Shown piece after piece: positions 7,158 through 16,694 of a stretch of 64,000 nt of DNA. Source of the DNA: JABMOV01 sp964344305. Lineage in GTDB: Bacteria > Fidelibacterota > Marinisomatia > Marinisomatales > JABMOV01. The stretch covers positions 57,391 through 121,390 of the forward strand of contig CAYFMT010000005.1 in the NCBI GenBank assembly GCA_964344305.1. Reading direction: 5' to 3'. The position numbers were made by a program, and so were the translations under genes. The notes beneath the pieces are model-generated. The model was not told the DNA's origin. It saw only the letters and a program-made list of their open reading frames with translations, and did not search any database. Position 1 is the stretch's first letter; the number at the start of each line of letters is the position of its first letter.

Positions 7158-10001
7158 GTGGCAAAATCAAATACACATATAACAATCAGGGGTGCCCGAC
7201 AGCACAATCTGAAAGATATCAATCTTGATATTCCAAGAGATGAACTTGTTGTTGTAACAGGACTTTCCGGCTCAGGGAAATCATCACTCGCATTTGACAC
7301 AATCTATGCAGAAGGTCAACGTCGTTATGTAGAATCGCTGTCGGCCTATGCCAGGCAGTTTCTTGGCCTAATGGAAAAGCCGGACCTTGATTATATTGAA
7401 GGGCTTTCCCCTGCCATATCCATTGAACAGAAAGCGACAGCAAGGAATCCCCGGTCTACCGTTGGTACTGTCACAGAGATCCATGATTATTTACGATTGT
7501 TGTTTGCCCATGTTGGACACCCCTATTGCTGGGAATGCGGAAAACCTATTGAACGTCAAACGGTGCAACAAATCGTGGACACAGTTTTGCGATTTGAAAT
7601 TGGCACAAAAATGGTTGTGTTGGCGCCGGTTGTACGGGGTCGAAAAGGTGAGCACAAGGGCGTTTTTGATGAAATCAAGCGAGAAGGATTTTTGCGGGTC
7701 CGGGTTGATGGAAAAATCTATTCCATTGACGATGTTATATCCCTGAATAAAAATAAGAAGCACACAATTGAAGTGGTGATTGACCGGCTTATACTTGAAA
7801 AGGATACACACGAACGGTTAACGGAATCGGTTGAACTGGCACTGAAAATCGGCTCGGGTGCTGTCATTATTCATGATATGGTGGGAAAAGACCATTTGTT
7901 CAGTGAACATTTCGCCTGTCCGGATCACCCTGAGGCATCCCTGGAAGAAATGTCACCAAGAATGTTTTCGTTTAATTCTCCTTACGGTGCCTGTCCACGG
8001 TGTGATGGGTTAGGCTCTCATATGGAAATTGACCCTGACCTGGTCATTCCAGACAAGTCTAAATCCATGATCCAGGGCGCCGTGGCCCCGCTGGGCGAAC
8101 AACCTCGCGGGAACTGGTATGGAAGCATATTAAAAAGTCTGGCACGACACTACAATTTCAATTTTACGACACCTTGGTTGAAACTGGATCCACAGGTAAG
8201 GGAGATCATCCTATATGGAACGGGAGATGAATCCCTGAAAATGTCCTACTCATCTGAACGATGGTCAGGCACCTATACCGGTGGATGGGAAGGGGCCATC
8301 CCCAACCTGATGCGCCGGTACAAGCAAACATCCTCACCGGGTATCCGAGAATGGATTGAGCAATTCATGAGCATGAGACCCTGTCCTGAATGTGAGGGAA
8401 CACGACTGAGGAAAGAAACCCTGTCCATTCGAATTGGGGACTATAACCTTGGCGAATTGTCGCGCATGGCCATCAAGGATATTCTCACCTATATTGATCA
8501 GGTGAAATTATCGGAGACGGAAACGGTCATTGCTCAGCAGATTTTTAAAGAGGTAAAAGAAAGACTGGGATTTCTTATTGATGTGGGTCTCGATTACCTC
8601 ACACTGGATCGATCTGCAGCCACGCTATCTGGAGGTGAAGCCCAGAGGATTCGACTCGCCACTCAAATCGGGTCTCAGCTTGTGGGGGTCCTGTATATTC
8701 TGGATGAACCCTCTATCGGTCTCCACCCAAGGGATAACACAAGACTGCTGAATACACTGAAGAAATTGCGCGATCTTGGCAATTCCATCATCGTGGTTGA
8801 GCATGACCAGGAAACCATGGAAGAAGCAGACTATGTTATCGACCTGGGTCCTGGAGCCGGAGAACATGGAGGTCGTGTAGTGTTTGCCGGTCCGCCTGAA
8901 AAATTGATCAAGCACACCAAATCAGTTACTGGACAATATTTATCCGGAAAACGCTCAATACCTGTACCAAAAACCCGTAGACCTGGCAGTGGAAAATCGC
9001 TGGTGATTCATTCTGCACGGGGTAACAACCTGAAATCAATTACAGCAGAATTTCCACTGTCCAAGTTTGTTGTCGTCACGGGTGTATCCGGAAGTGGTAA
9101 AAGCACCCTGGTTAACGAAACACTGTATCCTATTCTGGCAAAAGAACTCCACGGTGCGCGCAAATATCCCCTGGGTTACGACACCATATCCGGATTGGAA
9201 TATCTGGATAAAGTCATTGATATTGACCAGAAACCCATCGGACGAACACCCAGGTCTAATCCTGCAACCTACACGGGTGTTTTTACCCATATCCGAGATT
9301 TGTTCAGTCAGTTGCCCGAATCCAAATTGCGTGGTTACAAACCAGGGCGATTCAGCTTCAATGTTAAAGGTGGCCGGTGTGAATCCTGCCAGGGTGATGG
9401 TATTATAAAAATTGAAATGAATTTCCTGCCGGATGTGTATGTCACATGCGAAGTGTGTAAGGGAAGCCGGTATAATCGGGAAACACTCGAGGTCACCTAC
9501 AAAGGGAAATCCATTGCAGATGTGCTGAACATGTCTGTTGAAGAAGCACTGGAATTCTTTAAAAATATTCCTCCCATTACCAAAAAACTCACAACTGTAT
9601 TTGAGGTGGGATTGGGATATATCCGGCTGGGGCAGCAGGCCACAACTTTGTCCGGTGGTGAAGCGCAACGCGTTAAGCTTGCCACGGAATTGTCCCGAGT
9701 GTCAAAGGATCGCACCATGTATATCCTTGATGAACCCACAACCGGATTGCATTTCGAGGATGTGCGTATGCTGCTGGCGGTTTTGCAACGCCTGGTAGAA
9801 AAAGGGAACACGGTAATTGTCATTGAGCACAATCTGGACGTGATTAAAACCGCTGATTGGATTATCGATATGGGACCTGAAGGCGGTGATGAAGGTGGAG
9901 ATATTATTTTCACCGGTCGTCCCGAGGATTTGATTACGAAAAATCAATCCTACACCGGTAAATTTTTGGCATCCATTTTATCCGAAAAGGAACCGCAATA
10001 A
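7158..10001 (+). CDS. uvrA: Excinuclease ABC subunit A
   Basis: A full-length 947-residue UvrA, the damage-sensing ATPase of nucleotide excision repair. It carries two ABC modules: Walker A GLSGSGKSSLAF at about 35-46 and a second one GVSGSGKSTLVN in the C-terminal half. Both ABC signatures are present as LSGGEAQRIRLA and LSGGEAQRVKLA. Zinc-binding cysteines appear as CPRCDGLG and, near the C-terminus, CESCQGDG with CEVCKGSR. The start is GTG at 7158, which leaves the usual short leader before ITIRGARQHNLK; no strong Shine-Dalgarno sequence precedes it. It stands between the accessory patch and the transketolase-like gene. Confidence 0.97.
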   Translation: MAKSNTHITIRGARQHNLKDINLDIPRDELVVVTGLSGSGKSSLAFDTIYAEGQRRYVESLSAYARQFLGLMEKPDLDYIEGLSPAISIEQKATARNPRSTVGTVTEIHDYLRLLFAHVGHPYCWECGKPIERQTVQQIVDTVLRFEIGTKMVVLAPVVRGRKGEHKGVFDEIKREGFLRVRVDGKIYSIDDVISLNKNKKHTIEVVIDRLILEKDTHERLTESVELALKIGSGAVIIHDMVGKDHLFSEHFACPDHPEASLEEMSPRMFSFNSPYGACPRCDGLGSHMEIDPDLVIPDKSKSMIQGAVAPLGEQPRGNWYGSILKSLARHYNFNFTTPWLKLDPQVREIILYGTGDESLKMSYSSERWSGTYTGGWEGAIPNLMRRYKQTSSPGIREWIEQFMSMRPCPECEGTRLRKETLSIRIGDYNLGELSRMAIKDILTYIDQVKLSETETVIAQQIFKEVKERLGFLIDVGLDYLTLDRSAATLSGGEAQRIRLATQIGSQLVGVLYILDEPSIGLHPRDNTRLLNTLKKLRDLGNSIIVVEHDQETMEEADYVIDLGPGAGEHGGRVVFAGPPEKLIKHTKSVTGQYLSGKRSIPVPKTRRPGSGKSLVIHSARGNNLKSITAEFPLSKFVVVTGVSGSGKSTLVNETLYPILAKELHGARKYPLGYDTISGLEYLDKVIDIDQKPIGRTPRSNPATYTGVFTHIRDLFSQLPESKLRGYKPGRFSFNVKGGRCESCQGDGIIKIEMNFLPDVYVTCEVCKGSRYNRETLEVTYKGKSIADVLNMSVEEALEFFKNIPPITKKLTTVFEVGLGYIRLGQQATTLSGGEAQRVKLATELSRVSKDRTMYILDEPTTGLHFEDVRMLLAVLQRLVEKGNTVIVIEHNLDVIKTADWIIDMGPEGGDEGGDIIFTGRPEDLITKNQSYTGKFLASILSEKEPQ

Positions 10002-10039
10002 ACACCTACCGAACACCTCTAACAAAAAAAGGTAAATAA

Positions 10040-12358
10040 ATGAAATCCTTATCTGAGCTGCGAAATGACTATCGCTACTGGGAAATCACTAAAGATCTCA
10101 TTGATCAGTGTATTGATATCATGTTGAACTTGAGCCAAAGCGGGCATCCGGGAGGTTCCCGTTCCAAGGTGCATGGGATGGTGGCCACACTGTTATCCGG
10201 TGCCATGCGCTGGGATATCCGCCATCCAGGAAAACGGTTTGGCGATCGGTTTGTGTTAAGCGCAGGGCATGTTAATCCTGTTGTGTATGCTACGCTTGCG
10301 GTTTTGAATGAAGGTTTAAGGAAGAAGTATAAAGTATCAGGAGATAAAAAATACTTAAATCCTATGGGAGATGAATTCACACTGGTCTGGGATGACCTTC
10401 TAACACTTCGTCAACGTGGCGGGTTACCGGGACACGCTGAAATGGAAGGAAAAACACTGTTCTTTAAAGCCAATACAGGTCCCAGTGGACATGGATATCC
10501 CATTGCAGCCGGTCAGGCATTTGCGCTGAAATATGCCGGTTTTGGTGATGTGAAAGTGTTTGCATACGAGGGTGAAGGAGGGCTCACACCTGGCGTGATC
10601 CATGAAACAAAGAATTCAGCCTATGGGTTGGGTTTAGGAAACTTCATTTCACTGCTGGACTGGAATGATTATGGTATTGATGACAGGAAATTCAGCGACG
10701 TCATGGCCGGGACACCTGAGGACTGGTTTGCACCATACGGTTGGCAGGTCGCAGGTGCGGAAAATGGTGAAGACTGGGAAGAAATCATGACCGCATACCA
10801 TAGTTTGATAACCAATGATGACCCACATCAACCAAAACTCCTGTGGATGAAAATGAGAAAAGGTCGTGGTTATTACAAATTTGATAATCCCAGCCACGGA
10901 GCCCCTCATGGCAGGAATTCCGCTGAATTCTGGCGAACCAAGGAAGATTTTGCAGAGAAATACAATCTGGACCTGCCGCACATGGGAAGCCATGGGGATG
11001 TTTCCTATGAGGAGAACAAGGAACAAATGGCAGAATTACTGGAATCCGTTTTCTCTTTGTACGAGAGTGAGGACGGGTATCTTGACTATATGGCTGATAC
11101 ATTGACCCAACTGGGGGATAGCGTACCGGAATCATTAACCGGATCGGATATTTATAAAAAGAACCCAATGAATGATCCCGTTGTTACTGATTACGAAAAC
11201 TACCCCGTTGAGCTGTATAAGAATCCCGGGGAGAAGCAGCCAAACCGAGCCGGGTTTGGAAACTTTGGCGCATGGGTAAATGCCTACTCCATGAAAACCT
11301 ATGGCCGTCCATTATTCCTGGTGAATTCTGCCGACCTGGCCGGTTCTACCAATATTGCCGGTTTTTCCAAAGGATGGGGAGACATAGACGGTCTTGGAAT
11401 GTATCATCGCGATTCAAATCCCCAGGGATGTCTCATGCCCCAGGGAATAACAGAATTCGCAAACGCAGGGATCAATGTTGGGATTTCCTCGGTGAACTTC
11501 AATGAAGATGTGTATGACGATTTCAACGGTTTCTTAACAGCCTCAAGCACCTATGGGTCTTTCAGTTACCTGAAATATGGGGCATACAGACTGTTCAGCC
11601 AGGTGGCCCAGGATTCCCAGTTTAAAGTAGGCAAAACCATCTGGGTGGCGGGTCATAGCGGTCCTGAAACTGCAGAAGACAGTCGCACCCATTTTGGCAT
11701 ATTTGCCCCGGGCGTCACGCAACTGTTTCCAGAAGGTCATATTCTGAATCTTCATCCTTACGAATACAACGAAGTTCCGGTGATGCTGGGTGCGGCTCTC
11801 GCCACGGATGTCCCTATCATTGCACTCCATCTAACTCGGCCAGGCGTAGAGATACAGGATCGTGAGCGACTCGGCATGGCACATTACTTCGAGGCCGCGA
11901 AGGGGGCATATATAATCAAGGATTATGACCCGGATGAGGCGAAGGAAGGTGTGGTGTTTATTAGAGGAACCAAAGCCATAGATGAATTGATTTCTGTACT
12001 TCCACATCTGAAAGAAAATGGTCCCAATGTTAAAATTGTGGCTGCTCTTTCGTGGGGACTGTTCGCACTACAGCCTGAGGCGTATAAAAAAACCATTGTT
12101 TCCGATGCCGAATGGTTCGATGCCATGATCATCACGAATACAGGGATAAATCTGATGCAGAACTGGGTCAGACATCCTCTGGTGAAGGAATACTCCGTCT
12201 CAGCTGACTGGGATAACCGCTGGCGTACGGGGGGTACACTGGACCAGGTCATTGACGAGGCCCATCTGTCAGCAAAGTGGCAGTTGGAAGCCATTGACAA
12301 ATTTGCCAACGATCGACCGGGGCGTATTCAGCGATTGAAATCAGACCTGCCACAGTAG
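10040..12358 (+). CDS. Transketolase-family protein, atypical
   Basis: A 772-residue thiamine-diphosphate enzyme with a transketolase-like three-domain layout. The substrate-site histidines appear in GHPGGS (35-40) and SAGHVNP (74-80), and GLPGHAEMEG lies at 128-137. The cofactor region differs from ordinary transketolase: GEGGLTPGVIHE (178-189) replaces GDGxxxEGxxxE, and LLDWNDYGID (205-214) replaces the DDN-type motif. The second half has VAGHSGPETAEDSRTHFG and LHPYEYNEVP, equivalent to the GVGEDGPTHQ and RPADxNE regions. It probably moves two-carbon units between sugar phosphates, but substrate may differ from Tkt. It starts at an ATG preceded by AAAAAAAGGTAAAT and stands alone between uvrA and a perfect hairpin. 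Confidence 0.85.
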   Translation: MKSLSELRNDYRYWEITKDLIDQCIDIMLNLSQSGHPGGSRSKVHGMVATLLSGAMRWDIRHPGKRFGDRFVLSAGHVNPVVYATLAVLNEGLRKKYKVSGDKKYLNPMGDEFTLVWDDLLTLRQRGGLPGHAEMEGKTLFFKANTGPSGHGYPIAAGQAFALKYAGFGDVKVFAYEGEGGLTPGVIHETKNSAYGLGLGNFISLLDWNDYGIDDRKFSDVMAGTPEDWFAPYGWQVAGAENGEDWEEIMTAYHSLITNDDPHQPKLLWMKMRKGRGYYKFDNPSHGAPHGRNSAEFWRTKEDFAEKYNLDLPHMGSHGDVSYEENKEQMAELLESVFSLYESEDGYLDYMADTLTQLGDSVPESLTGSDIYKKNPMNDPVVTDYENYPVELYKNPGEKQPNRAGFGNFGAWVNAYSMKTYGRPLFLVNSADLAGSTNIAGFSKGWGDIDGLGMYHRDSNPQGCLMPQGITEFANAGINVGISSVNFNEDVYDDFNGFLTASSTYGSFSYLKYGAYRLFSQVAQDSQFKVGKTIWVAGHSGPETAEDSRTHFGIFAPGVTQLFPEGHILNLHPYEYNEVPVMLGAALATDVPIIALHLTRPGVEIQDRERLGMAHYFEAAKGAYIIKDYDPDEAKEGVVFIRGTKAIDELISVLPHLKENGPNVKIVAALSWGLFALQPEAYKKTIVSDAEWFDAMIITNTGINLMQNWVRHPLVKEYSVSADWDNRWRTGGTLDQVIDEAHLSAKWQLEAIDKFANDRPGRIQRLKSDLPQ

Positions 12359-12375
12359 CATGATACTCTAGTCAT

Positions 12376-12412
12376 TGTAATAGAGAGGATGGTATACATC
12401 CTCTCTATTACA
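12376..12412. repeat. Perfect 16-bp inverted repeat with 5-nt loop
   Basis: TGTAATAGAGAGGATG (12376-12391) and its exact complement (12397-12412) flank GTATA. It begins 18 bases after the transketolase stop. Neither strand has a run of T after the stem, so it is not a standard intrinsic terminator. It could be an RNA-processing or stabilising hairpin, a protein site or a small mobile palindrome. Confidence 0.9.
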
Positions 12413-12481
12413 TCCTCGTTGGAAACCCCTGATGTCGTATATTATCTTTACCACTCGAAAAACGGCACGTTCTTTAAGTTT

Positions 12482-13510
12482 ATGACGGACATCCACATTA
12501 CTGATCCCACCCCGTTTGAAGATGATCTCTTCGCTGAAAAATCATTACGTCCCTCGCACTTCGATGATTTCATCGGACAAAAAGAACTGGTAGATAGTCT
12601 CAAATTGTATATTGAGGCGTCAAACAATCGTGGCGACGCCCTGGATCATGTATTGCTGTTTGGACCTCCGGGTCTAGGAAAAACCACCCTGGCAAATATT
12701 GTCTCCAAAGAATTGAGCGTCAATATCAAGCCATCATCAGGCCCTATCCTGGATCGGGCCGGTGACCTGGCAGGAATGCTTACGAATCTTCAGAAACGTG
12801 ACGTCTTTTTCATCGATGAAATCCACCGACTCAACAGCGTCGTGGAAGAATACCTGTATTCTGCCATGGAAGACTATACCATCGATATCATGATCGATAA
12901 GGGTCCCAGTGCACGCAGTGTTCAACTTACCATAGAACCGTTTACATTAATCGGTGCCACCACAAGACTTGGGAACCTCACGTCTCCCCTTCGTGACCGG
13001 TTTGGTGTGGTGCTGAGGGTTGATTATTATTCTTCTAAAGATCTTTTTCATATTATCCACCGTTCATCTGAAATACTTGAAGTGGATATTACAGATGATG
13101 GCGCCATGGAATTAGCCGGCAGGTCACGTGGTACACCTAGGATAGCCAATAGGATCCTCCGAAGGACGAGGGATTATGCAGAAGTGAAATCCGATGGTAA
13201 AATCACCATAGATGTGGCAAAGGCATCGCTGGCCACTCTTGGGATAGATGACTTCGGCCTGGACGATATGGATCGACGAATTCTTTCCACGCTTATTGAC
13301 AAATTCAATGGAGGACCGGTAGGGGTAAACTCGCTGGCAGTGGCAGTAGGGGAAGAATCCGTTACCATTGAAGATGTATATGAGCCTTATTTGATAAAAG
13401 AAGGTTTTTTGCAACGCACTCCCCGGGGTAGGATTGCCCAGGAAAGTGCCTATGAATTATTAGGAAGAACCGTTTCACAGAAACAACAGGGAATATTCTA
13501 TGATCAATAA
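12482..13510 (+). CDS. ruvB: Holliday junction branch migration helicase RuvB
   Basis: A 342-residue AAA+ ATPase that drives branch migration with RuvA. Walker A is GPPGLGKTTLAN (61-72), Walker B is FFIDEIHRL, and GATTRLGNLTSPLRDRFG provides sensor 1 and the arginine finger region. The C-terminal winged helix carries GGPVGVNSLA. The frame is open to an ATG at 12389, but that start lies inside the hairpin at 12376-12412 and adds a non-conserved leader, so I chose the ATG at 12482. It overlaps queA by 11 bases, a frequent pairing (ruvB-queA) in bacteria. RuvA is not in the window. Confidence 0.96.
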   Translation: MTDIHITDPTPFEDDLFAEKSLRPSHFDDFIGQKELVDSLKLYIEASNNRGDALDHVLLFGPPGLGKTTLANIVSKELSVNIKPSSGPILDRAGDLAGMLTNLQKRDVFFIDEIHRLNSVVEEYLYSAMEDYTIDIMIDKGPSARSVQLTIEPFTLIGATTRLGNLTSPLRDRFGVVLRVDYYSSKDLFHIIHRSSEILEVDITDDGAMELAGRSRGTPRIANRILRRTRDYAEVKSDGKITIDVAKASLATLGIDDFGLDDMDRRILSTLIDKFNGGPVGVNSLAVAVGEESVTIEDVYEPYLIKEGFLQRTPRGRIAQESAYELLGRTVSQKQQGIFYDQ

Positions 13511-14552
13511 GAAGCCAAAGTATAAACTTGCTGACTTTGACTATCCGTTACCGAAGAAATATATCGCACAGCACCCAGCTGAGCAGAGAGATAAATCAAA
13601 ACTGATGGTCCTTCGCCGGGGAGATGGTTCTATTGATCATCGTGTATTCGAGAATATTATTGATTATTTCCGTAAAGGTGACTTACTCATTCTGAACAAT
13701 ACAAAAGTGTTTCCTGCCCGTCTTTATGCAACCAAAGACAGAACCGATGCAAAGGTAGAAGTATTCTTGTTGAGGGAGCTGGAGAATGATCTCTGGGAGG
13801 TTCTGGTACGCCCGGCACGCAAAGTTCGTATTGGAAATAAACTGATGTTTTCTGATACAGTGTATTGTGATGTTATTGACAATACTGTGTCCGGAGGACG
13901 GGTGGTACGATTTGAATATGACGGGAATAACATTTACGAACTTATAGATACCATTGGAATTTCACCCCTGCCACCCTATATCAGCCGGGAACCTGACGAA
14001 AATGACAAGGAACGATACCAGACGGTTTTTGCTTCAGAGCGTGGTGCCGTGGCGGCACCAACGGCAGGACTCCATTTTACAGATGATGTATTAAATGAAC
14101 TGAAAAGTAAAGGTGTACGGATTGAATATATCACCCTGCATATTGGATTAGGAACATTCCGTCCAGTTCAAGTAGAAGATCTGAACCGCCATCAAATGGA
14201 TTCAGAATACTTTGAGGTATCACCAGACACTGCCATGGCCATCAACCGCGCGAAGAAGCGGCACAAGAAAATTGTTGCCGTAGGCACCTCCACGGTGAGA
14301 GCACTTGAGACGGTTGTGGTATCAGGATTCCAGGTGACGGCAAAACGTGGCTGGACAGATAAATTCATTTATCCTCCTTATGAATTCAAAATGGTGGATG
14401 GTATGATTACCAACTTCCACCAGCCAAAAAGTACCCTGATGATGATGGTATCTGCTTTCGCAGAGAAGGATATGATCATGAAGGCTTACCGGGAGGCAAA
14501 GAAAAACAAATACCGATTCCTCAGCTATGGGGACTCCATGTTCATTATGTAG
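13500..14552 (+). CDS. queA: S-adenosylmethionine:tRNA ribosyltransferase-isomerase
   Basis: A 350-residue QueA, which transfers and isomerises the ribosyl part of SAM onto preQ1 in tRNA to make epoxyqueuosine. Conserved blocks are FDYPLPKKYIAQHPAEQRDKS at the N-terminus, LLILNNTKVFPARL, the AAPTAGLHFT block near residue 184, YITLHIGLGTFRPV, and NFHQPKSTLMMMVSAF near the end. Length is typical. The ATG overlaps the ruvB stop by 11 bases, so translation is coupled. ispD follows after 14 bases. Confidence 0.97.
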   Translation: MINKKPKYKLADFDYPLPKKYIAQHPAEQRDKSKLMVLRRGDGSIDHRVFENIIDYFRKGDLLILNNTKVFPARLYATKDRTDAKVEVFLLRELENDLWEVLVRPARKVRIGNKLMFSDTVYCDVIDNTVSGGRVVRFEYDGNNIYELIDTIGISPLPPYISREPDENDKERYQTVFASERGAVAAPTAGLHFTDDVLNELKSKGVRIEYITLHIGLGTFRPVQVEDLNRHQMDSEYFEVSPDTAMAINRAKKRHKKIVAVGTSTVRALETVVVSGFQVTAKRGWTDKFIYPPYEFKMVDGMITNFHQPKSTLMMMVSAFAEKDMIMKAYREAKKNKYRFLSYGDSMFIM

Positions 14553-14566
14553 GTGAAGTCGCCTTC

Positions 14567-15286
14567 ATGAAAGGCAAGAAAACATCCAGTATTGGCGTTA
14601 TTCTTCCAGCAGCGGGATCCGGATCGCGGTTTGGAGAGCTAAAGCAGTTTAAAACCCTTGGGTCAAAACCGTTATTGTTTCACACCCTTCTTCCCTTTCT
14701 AACCATGGAAACGGTTTCAGAGATCGTCCTTGTGGTTAATGAAAACCGTGTTGAGGATTATGCAGCGAAACTGATTGACGACAACCGGTTTATTAAATGT
14801 ACTGTTGTATCCGGTGGGGAAAGACGGCAAGATTCAGTACAGAACGGATTGAATGCCCTTAGCCCCAAGTGCGATGTGATCTGTATCCACGATGTGGCCC
14901 GTCCTTTTGTCACACAGTCGCTGATTCAATCCTGCATTGATGCATGCAATGAAAATGATGGTGCCGTTGCAGCCATTCGTGCCACGGATACGCTGAAGGA
15001 AGTCCAACCAGGGCAAACGGGGATTCAGCAAACTGTTGACAGGGAACGAATCTGGAGGGCACAGACACCCCAGGTATTTAAACGATCCGTTTTACATCAT
15101 GCTTTGTCCCACGCAATTGAGAATCAATTAACTGGTACAGACGAATCCGCCCTCGCAGAATCACTCGGGTACAGTATCCATGTAGTAGAAGGTTCCACCA
15201 TGAACAGAAAGATTACCACCAGGGAAGACTGGGTGTTGGCAGAAGCCATCTTCCATCAAAAGTTAGGGGATGAAAATGGAGGTTAA
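14567..15286 (+). CDS. ispD: 2-C-methyl-D-erythritol 4-phosphate cytidylyltransferase
   Basis: A 239-residue IspD, the third enzyme of the MEP isoprenoid pathway, which forms CDP-methylerythritol from MEP and CTP. The nucleotide-binding loop LPAAGSGSRFGELKQFK lies at about 13-29. The motifs VSGGERRQDSVQNGL, CIHDVARPFV, AAIRATDTLK, and WRAQTPQVFK follow in the family's order. The ispF start codon lies inside its 3' end, so the two are translationally coupled. With ispF and ispE it makes a compact three-gene MEP segment. Confidence 0.97.
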   Translation: MKGKKTSSIGVILPAAGSGSRFGELKQFKTLGSKPLLFHTLLPFLTMETVSEIVLVVNENRVEDYAAKLIDDNRFIKCTVVSGGERRQDSVQNGLNALSPKCDVICIHDVARPFVTQSLIQSCIDACNENDGAVAAIRATDTLKEVQPGQTGIQQTVDRERIWRAQTPQVFKRSVLHHALSHAIENQLTGTDESALAESLGYSIHVVEGSTMNRKITTREDWVLAEAIFHQKLGDENGG

Positions 15287-15752
15287 AACCGGCATTGGAT
15301 ATGATGCACATCAGCTGGCGAAGGGATATTCGTTGGTCATAGGTGGTGTCACCATTGATTCAGAGAAGGGGTCTGTAGGTCACTCTGATGGTGATGCCCT
15401 GGTACATGCTATAGTTGACGCCATTCTTGGCGCTGCGGGATTAGGGGATATTGGCCAATTCTTTCCCAGCGATGATGACCAATGGAAAGGAATGAGCAGC
15501 CTGCATTTTTTAGGAGATGCGGTTAAAAGAGTGATGGACAAGGGATGGGAAATATCCCATGTAGATTCCATTGTCATACTTCAATCCCCTCGACTGGCTG
15601 AGTTTATTCCACAGATGTGCTATAAAATTGCCTACACGCTTCAAACAGATGAATCGTGTGTATCAGTGAAAGCCACCACAACAGACCACCTGGGTTATAT
15701 TGGAAAAGGTGACGGTTGGGCGGCTCAGGCTATCGTGACATTATCAAAGTAA
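15270..15752 (+). CDS. ispF: 2-C-methyl-D-erythritol 2,4-cyclodiphosphate synthase
   Basis: A 160-residue IspF, which cyclises CDP-ME 2-phosphate to MEcPP with loss of CMP. Zinc and substrate residues are in GIGYDAHQL (D and H ligands) and GHSDGDALVHAIVDAILGA. FFPSDDDQWKG and the terminal GKGDGWAAQA loop are also diagnostic. The ATG at 15270 overlaps the ispD end by 17 bases; a second ATG two codons on is also possible. The next gene in the MEP set, ispE, begins two bases after its stop. Confidence 0.97.
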   Translation: MKMEVKTGIGYDAHQLAKGYSLVIGGVTIDSEKGSVGHSDGDALVHAIVDAILGAAGLGDIGQFFPSDDDQWKGMSSLHFLGDAVKRVMDKGWEISHVDSIVILQSPRLAEFIPQMCYKIAYTLQTDESCVSVKATTTDHLGYIGKGDGWAAQAIVTLSK

Positions 15753-15753
15753 C

Positions 15754-16593
15754 ATGACCTATCACCGCACCTCGCCAGCTAAAGTCAATATTGGGCTACA
15801 GGTATTGGGAAAACGACGCGATGGTCACCATGATATCCATACCATATTCCAGGAACTGGAGCTACATGATGATATTTACATACAGGTATCGGACGAATTC
15901 AATTTGACGTCAAATGTATCGTGGTTTCCAACCGACAGTAAGAACACCTGTTCAATTGCGTATAGATTGTTAAAAGATAAATTTCCCCACATTGACCCCG
16001 TTCATATCCACGTAGATAAATCCATCCCTGCCGGTGGCGGTCTTGGCGGTGGTTCCGGAAATGCTGCTGAAGTGATCCTTGGGCTGGATGACATATTTGA
16101 CCTGGGGATGACGATAACTGAAATGGAAGAAATGGGGAATGAAATAGGTGCAGATGTTCCGTTTTTCATACGAGGTGGCACGCAGTTGGGCGATGGTAAA
16201 GGTGACATACTGCAACCTCTAAAAAAGTCAATGATGGGTACATACCTTTTAGTAATACCAGACATCCATATTGACACGGCCTGGGCGTATCGGTCCCTCA
16301 AAATGGACTTGGAAGGGTATAAACAGAAATGTAATTTCGCAGGCTTTATTGGAAAGGATCCTATTCCTTTCGAGATTTTTGAGAATGATTTTGAACGGAT
16401 CGTAATTCCAGCGCATCCAGAGATTGGCGATATTAAGGCGCAGTTGAATGACTGTGGAGCATATTATACCAGTTTGTCGGGAAGTGGCTCGACTGTGTAT
16501 GGGATATTTGACGATGAAGGAGCCGCTAAGGCTGTAGAGTCAAACTTCCAGAAACATTATCACACCGTCCTCACCCATCCCGTCCGGATTTAA
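15754..16593 (+). CDS. ispE: 4-diphosphocytidyl-2-C-methyl-D-erythritol kinase
   Basis: A 279-residue GHMP kinase that phosphorylates CDP-ME at the 2-hydroxyl using ATP. The N-terminal SPAKVNIGLQVLGKRRDGHHD and the ATP loop PAGGGLGGGSGNAAEVILGL near 90-110 are typical of IspE. GADVPFFIRGG and the C-terminal SLSGSGSTVYGIFD complete the GHMP pattern. It completes the ispD-ispF-ispE run and is followed within 20 bases by tRNA-Gln. Confidence 0.95.
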   Translation: MTYHRTSPAKVNIGLQVLGKRRDGHHDIHTIFQELELHDDIYIQVSDEFNLTSNVSWFPTDSKNTCSIAYRLLKDKFPHIDPVHIHVDKSIPAGGGLGGGSGNAAEVILGLDDIFDLGMTITEMEEMGNEIGADVPFFIRGGTQLGDGKGDILQPLKKSMMGTYLLVIPDIHIDTAWAYRSLKMDLEGYKQKCNFAGFIGKDPIPFEIFENDFERIVIPAHPEIGDIKAQLNDCGAYYTSLSGSGSTVYGIFDDEGAAKAVESNFQKHYHTVLTHPVRI

Positions 16594-16611
16594 CTTTTAC
16601 GATACGAACCT

Positions 16612-16682
16612 TGGGGCGTCGTCTAACGGTAGGACAGCGGGTTTTGGTCCCGTCAGTTGGGGTTCGAGTCCCTACGCCCCAG
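16612..16682 (+). tRNA. tRNA-Gln (anticodon UUG)
   Basis: A 71-nt tRNA. The acceptor stem TGGGGCG (16612-16618) pairs with CGCCCCA (16675-16681), with G as discriminator. The anticodon stem GCGGG/CCCGT encloses the loop TTTTGGT, giving anticodon TTG. The T arm contains GGTTCGAGTCC. The 3' CCA is not encoded. It lies between ispE and prs in the same orientation. Confidence 0.97.
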
Positions 16683-16694
16683 CTTCTCTAACAC

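Noticed and set aside
9036..9913. Long antisense frames over uvrA
   Set aside because: The + strand frame is a clear UvrA with all motifs; the antisense products have no recognisable domain.
12389..12481. Longer start for ruvB at the ATG at 12389
   Set aside because: That ATG lies inside the 12376-12412 hairpin and adds 31 residues not seen in RuvB; the ATG at 12482 gives the usual leader.
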